DNA of 64,000 bases from a virus, in the IMG/VR virus record IMGVR_UViG_3300020188_000808, positions 124,001 through 188,000 of that record. One strand, given 5' to 3'. This document shows, piece after piece, positions 63,116-64,000 of the stretch (its first letter is position 1; each line of letters begins with the position of its first letter). Made by a program: the position numbers and the translations under genes. The notes beneath the pieces were generated by a model that searched no databases, was not told where the DNA came from, and saw nothing but the letters and a program-made list of their open reading frames with translations.

Positions 63116-63584
63116 GTGATAACTCCTGTCTCATTTCAATCTCTGTTTTGAATGGACCTTTATATTCATAAGTTTCTAACGTTACTAGTTTTGGGCAAAA
63201 ACTTTTGACCCAACCCTTATCAAAGTGAATACAAAAATAACCTGCACAATACAAGCTCTTTGATTTTTTACTTTTTGTAAATAACCCAAACTTACGTTTT
63301 ACATCAAACATACTGTTGTAAGGAATAGTACTAGTTGGCAGATTATAAATTTCTTTTGAAATATTTTTCTTTGCTTCACTAACGTCTGATTTATTCCAAA
63401 GTAGAGAACCTAAATTCTTTTCAACAATACTTTTTGTATCATACATATATGTTCCAGTGTCGCAACTATACATATATTTGTTATCAGCATCACGTGATAG
63501 TGTGCCTTTCTTTTCATTTGAGTCTGTATCTTCAATAATCCAGAACTTGTTTTTTAATATTTCGTTTGCTTTTAGTTTTGTCAT
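63102..63584 (-). CDS. Unknown phage protein next to RNase H (160 residues)
   Basis: 160 residues, Lys-rich (KKSKSLYC, then KGWVKSFCPKLV). Motifs: NEILKNKFWIIEDTDSNEKKGTL at the start, YMYSCDTGTYMYDTKSIVEKNLG in the middle, and KRKFGLFTKSKK. Three cysteines are spread with no zinc pattern. It overlaps the RNase H end by 4 bases and so is co-translated with a replication enzyme. Function unknown. Confidence 0.5.
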   Translation of the reverse strand: MTKLKANEILKNKFWIIEDTDSNEKKGTLSRDADNKYMYSCDTGTYMYDTKSIVEKNLGSLLWNKSDVSEAKKNISKEIYNLPTSTIPYNSMFDVKRKFGLFTKSKKSKSLYCAGYFCIHFDKGWVKSFCPKLVTLETYEYKGPFKTEIEMRQELSRANR

Positions 63585-64000
63585 TTTACCGGATACCTCG
63601 CTTGTAATGGTTTTGAATATGCTTGTGCATTATCAGAAATTCGTTGCATATCATATAATGCACAAAATTTCATAAGACGCAACCCAACCTGTGAAATATT
63701 TTTAGGTTGTGCATTTTCGTTAATAGTATTAGAAATCTTTTCTTTAATGTTTTCAGGCTGTGCAGTTAGGTCGCATAGTACAACATTACGTTGATAGTCA
63801 TCTAGTACACGATGCTCTTCACCGTTATGATCAACCCAACGTTGCAACATTATATTATTCCAGTTGTAACCTTTTGTGTCTTTGTCTGCATATGCTTCTT
63901 GCAATCCAACTTTGTTCTTTGTACCTTTTTTACGTACACCTGGATATGCACTAAACACATTATCACTAGTGTCGCCTCGCATACATTTTTCAAACAGCAT
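63581..64000 (-). CDS. rnh: T4 RNase H-like 5'-3' nuclease, C-terminal part
   Basis: The frame is open to the end of the window, so the N-terminal half lies outside; the ATG at 64000 is internal. FEKCMRGDTSDNVFSAYPGV matches the helix-hairpin-helix with metal site (GDxxDN) of FEN-type nucleases and is very close to T4 RNase H (CMKGDKKDNV). The enzyme removes RNA primers and DNA flaps at lagging-strand ends. About 140 of roughly 300 residues are visible; the active-site Asp cluster of the first half is not in this window. Confidence 0.8.
   Translation of the reverse strand: MLFEKCMRGDTSDNVFSAYPGVRKKGTKNKVGLQEAYADKDTKGYNWNNIMLQRWVDHNGEEHRVLDDYQRNVVLCDLTAQPENIKEKISNTINENAQPKNISQVGLRLMKFCALYDMQRISDNAQAYSKPLQARYPVK

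Noticed and set aside
1-64000. tRNA genes, CRISPR arrays, insertion sequences, attachment sites
   Set aside because: No cloverleaf, spaced direct repeats, transposase motif or terminal repeat was noticed; this was reading by eye, not a computed search.

Overview
This is a piece of an AT-rich, tailed-phage genome of the T4-like myovirus type, most likely a marine phage (pelagiphage or cyanophage relative; the host cannot be fixed from this window). The evidence is a baseplate gp6-like C-terminus followed by a giant virion gene, a tail-collar fibre gene, a T4 RNase H-like C-terminus at the far end, T4-type late promoter boxes (NATAAATA), and almost no intergenic space. No tRNA, rRNA, CRISPR array, insertion sequence or gene-free stretch over 300 bases was seen.

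Layout. (1) 1-22282, plus strand: virion module with the end of a gp6-like wedge protein, a 4937-residue giant structural protein, a small virion protein, three tandem fibre paralogues sharing an N-terminal module, and a further structural protein. (2) 22286-55792, both strands: a roughly 33-kb accessory island of enzymes in tightly overlapping operons. It holds nine radical SAM proteins, seven 2-oxoglutarate/Fe(II) oxygenase-like proteins of the aspartyl/asparaginyl hydroxylase type, four GT-A-like glycosyltransferases plus one possible other type, two SGNH hydrolases, a nucleotide-sugar dehydrogenase, an SDR, two methyltransferase-like proteins, three beta-propeller-like repeat proteins, a kinase-like and a phosphatase-like protein, a cysteine-less thioredoxin fold, a flavin halogenase and a GNAT-like protein. 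A 222-residue minimal AMP-binding protein (55782-56450) closes it. (3) 56495-59545, minus strand: an Mtd_N-type fibre protein and four small phage proteins. (4) 59545-62002, minus strand: a VWA/HExxH protein and a MoxR/CobS-type AAA ATPase, each with its own near-consensus sigma-70 promoter and separated by a terminator. (5) 62129-64000, minus strand: small conserved proteins and the RNase H-like C-terminus, i.e. the edge of the replication module.

How it may fit together. The virion genes and several island operons carry late-type promoters, so much of the island is probably expressed late, when virions are built. The enzyme mix (oxidation, glycosyl transfer, acyl activation, halogenation, group transfer) suggests synthesis and attachment of an unusual decoration, either on fibres and capsid or on the host envelope. 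A small fibre-like protein (37435-38013) inside the island is one candidate substrate. This is inference: no substrate is visible in the sequence. Families were recognised by motif and from memory, not by database search.
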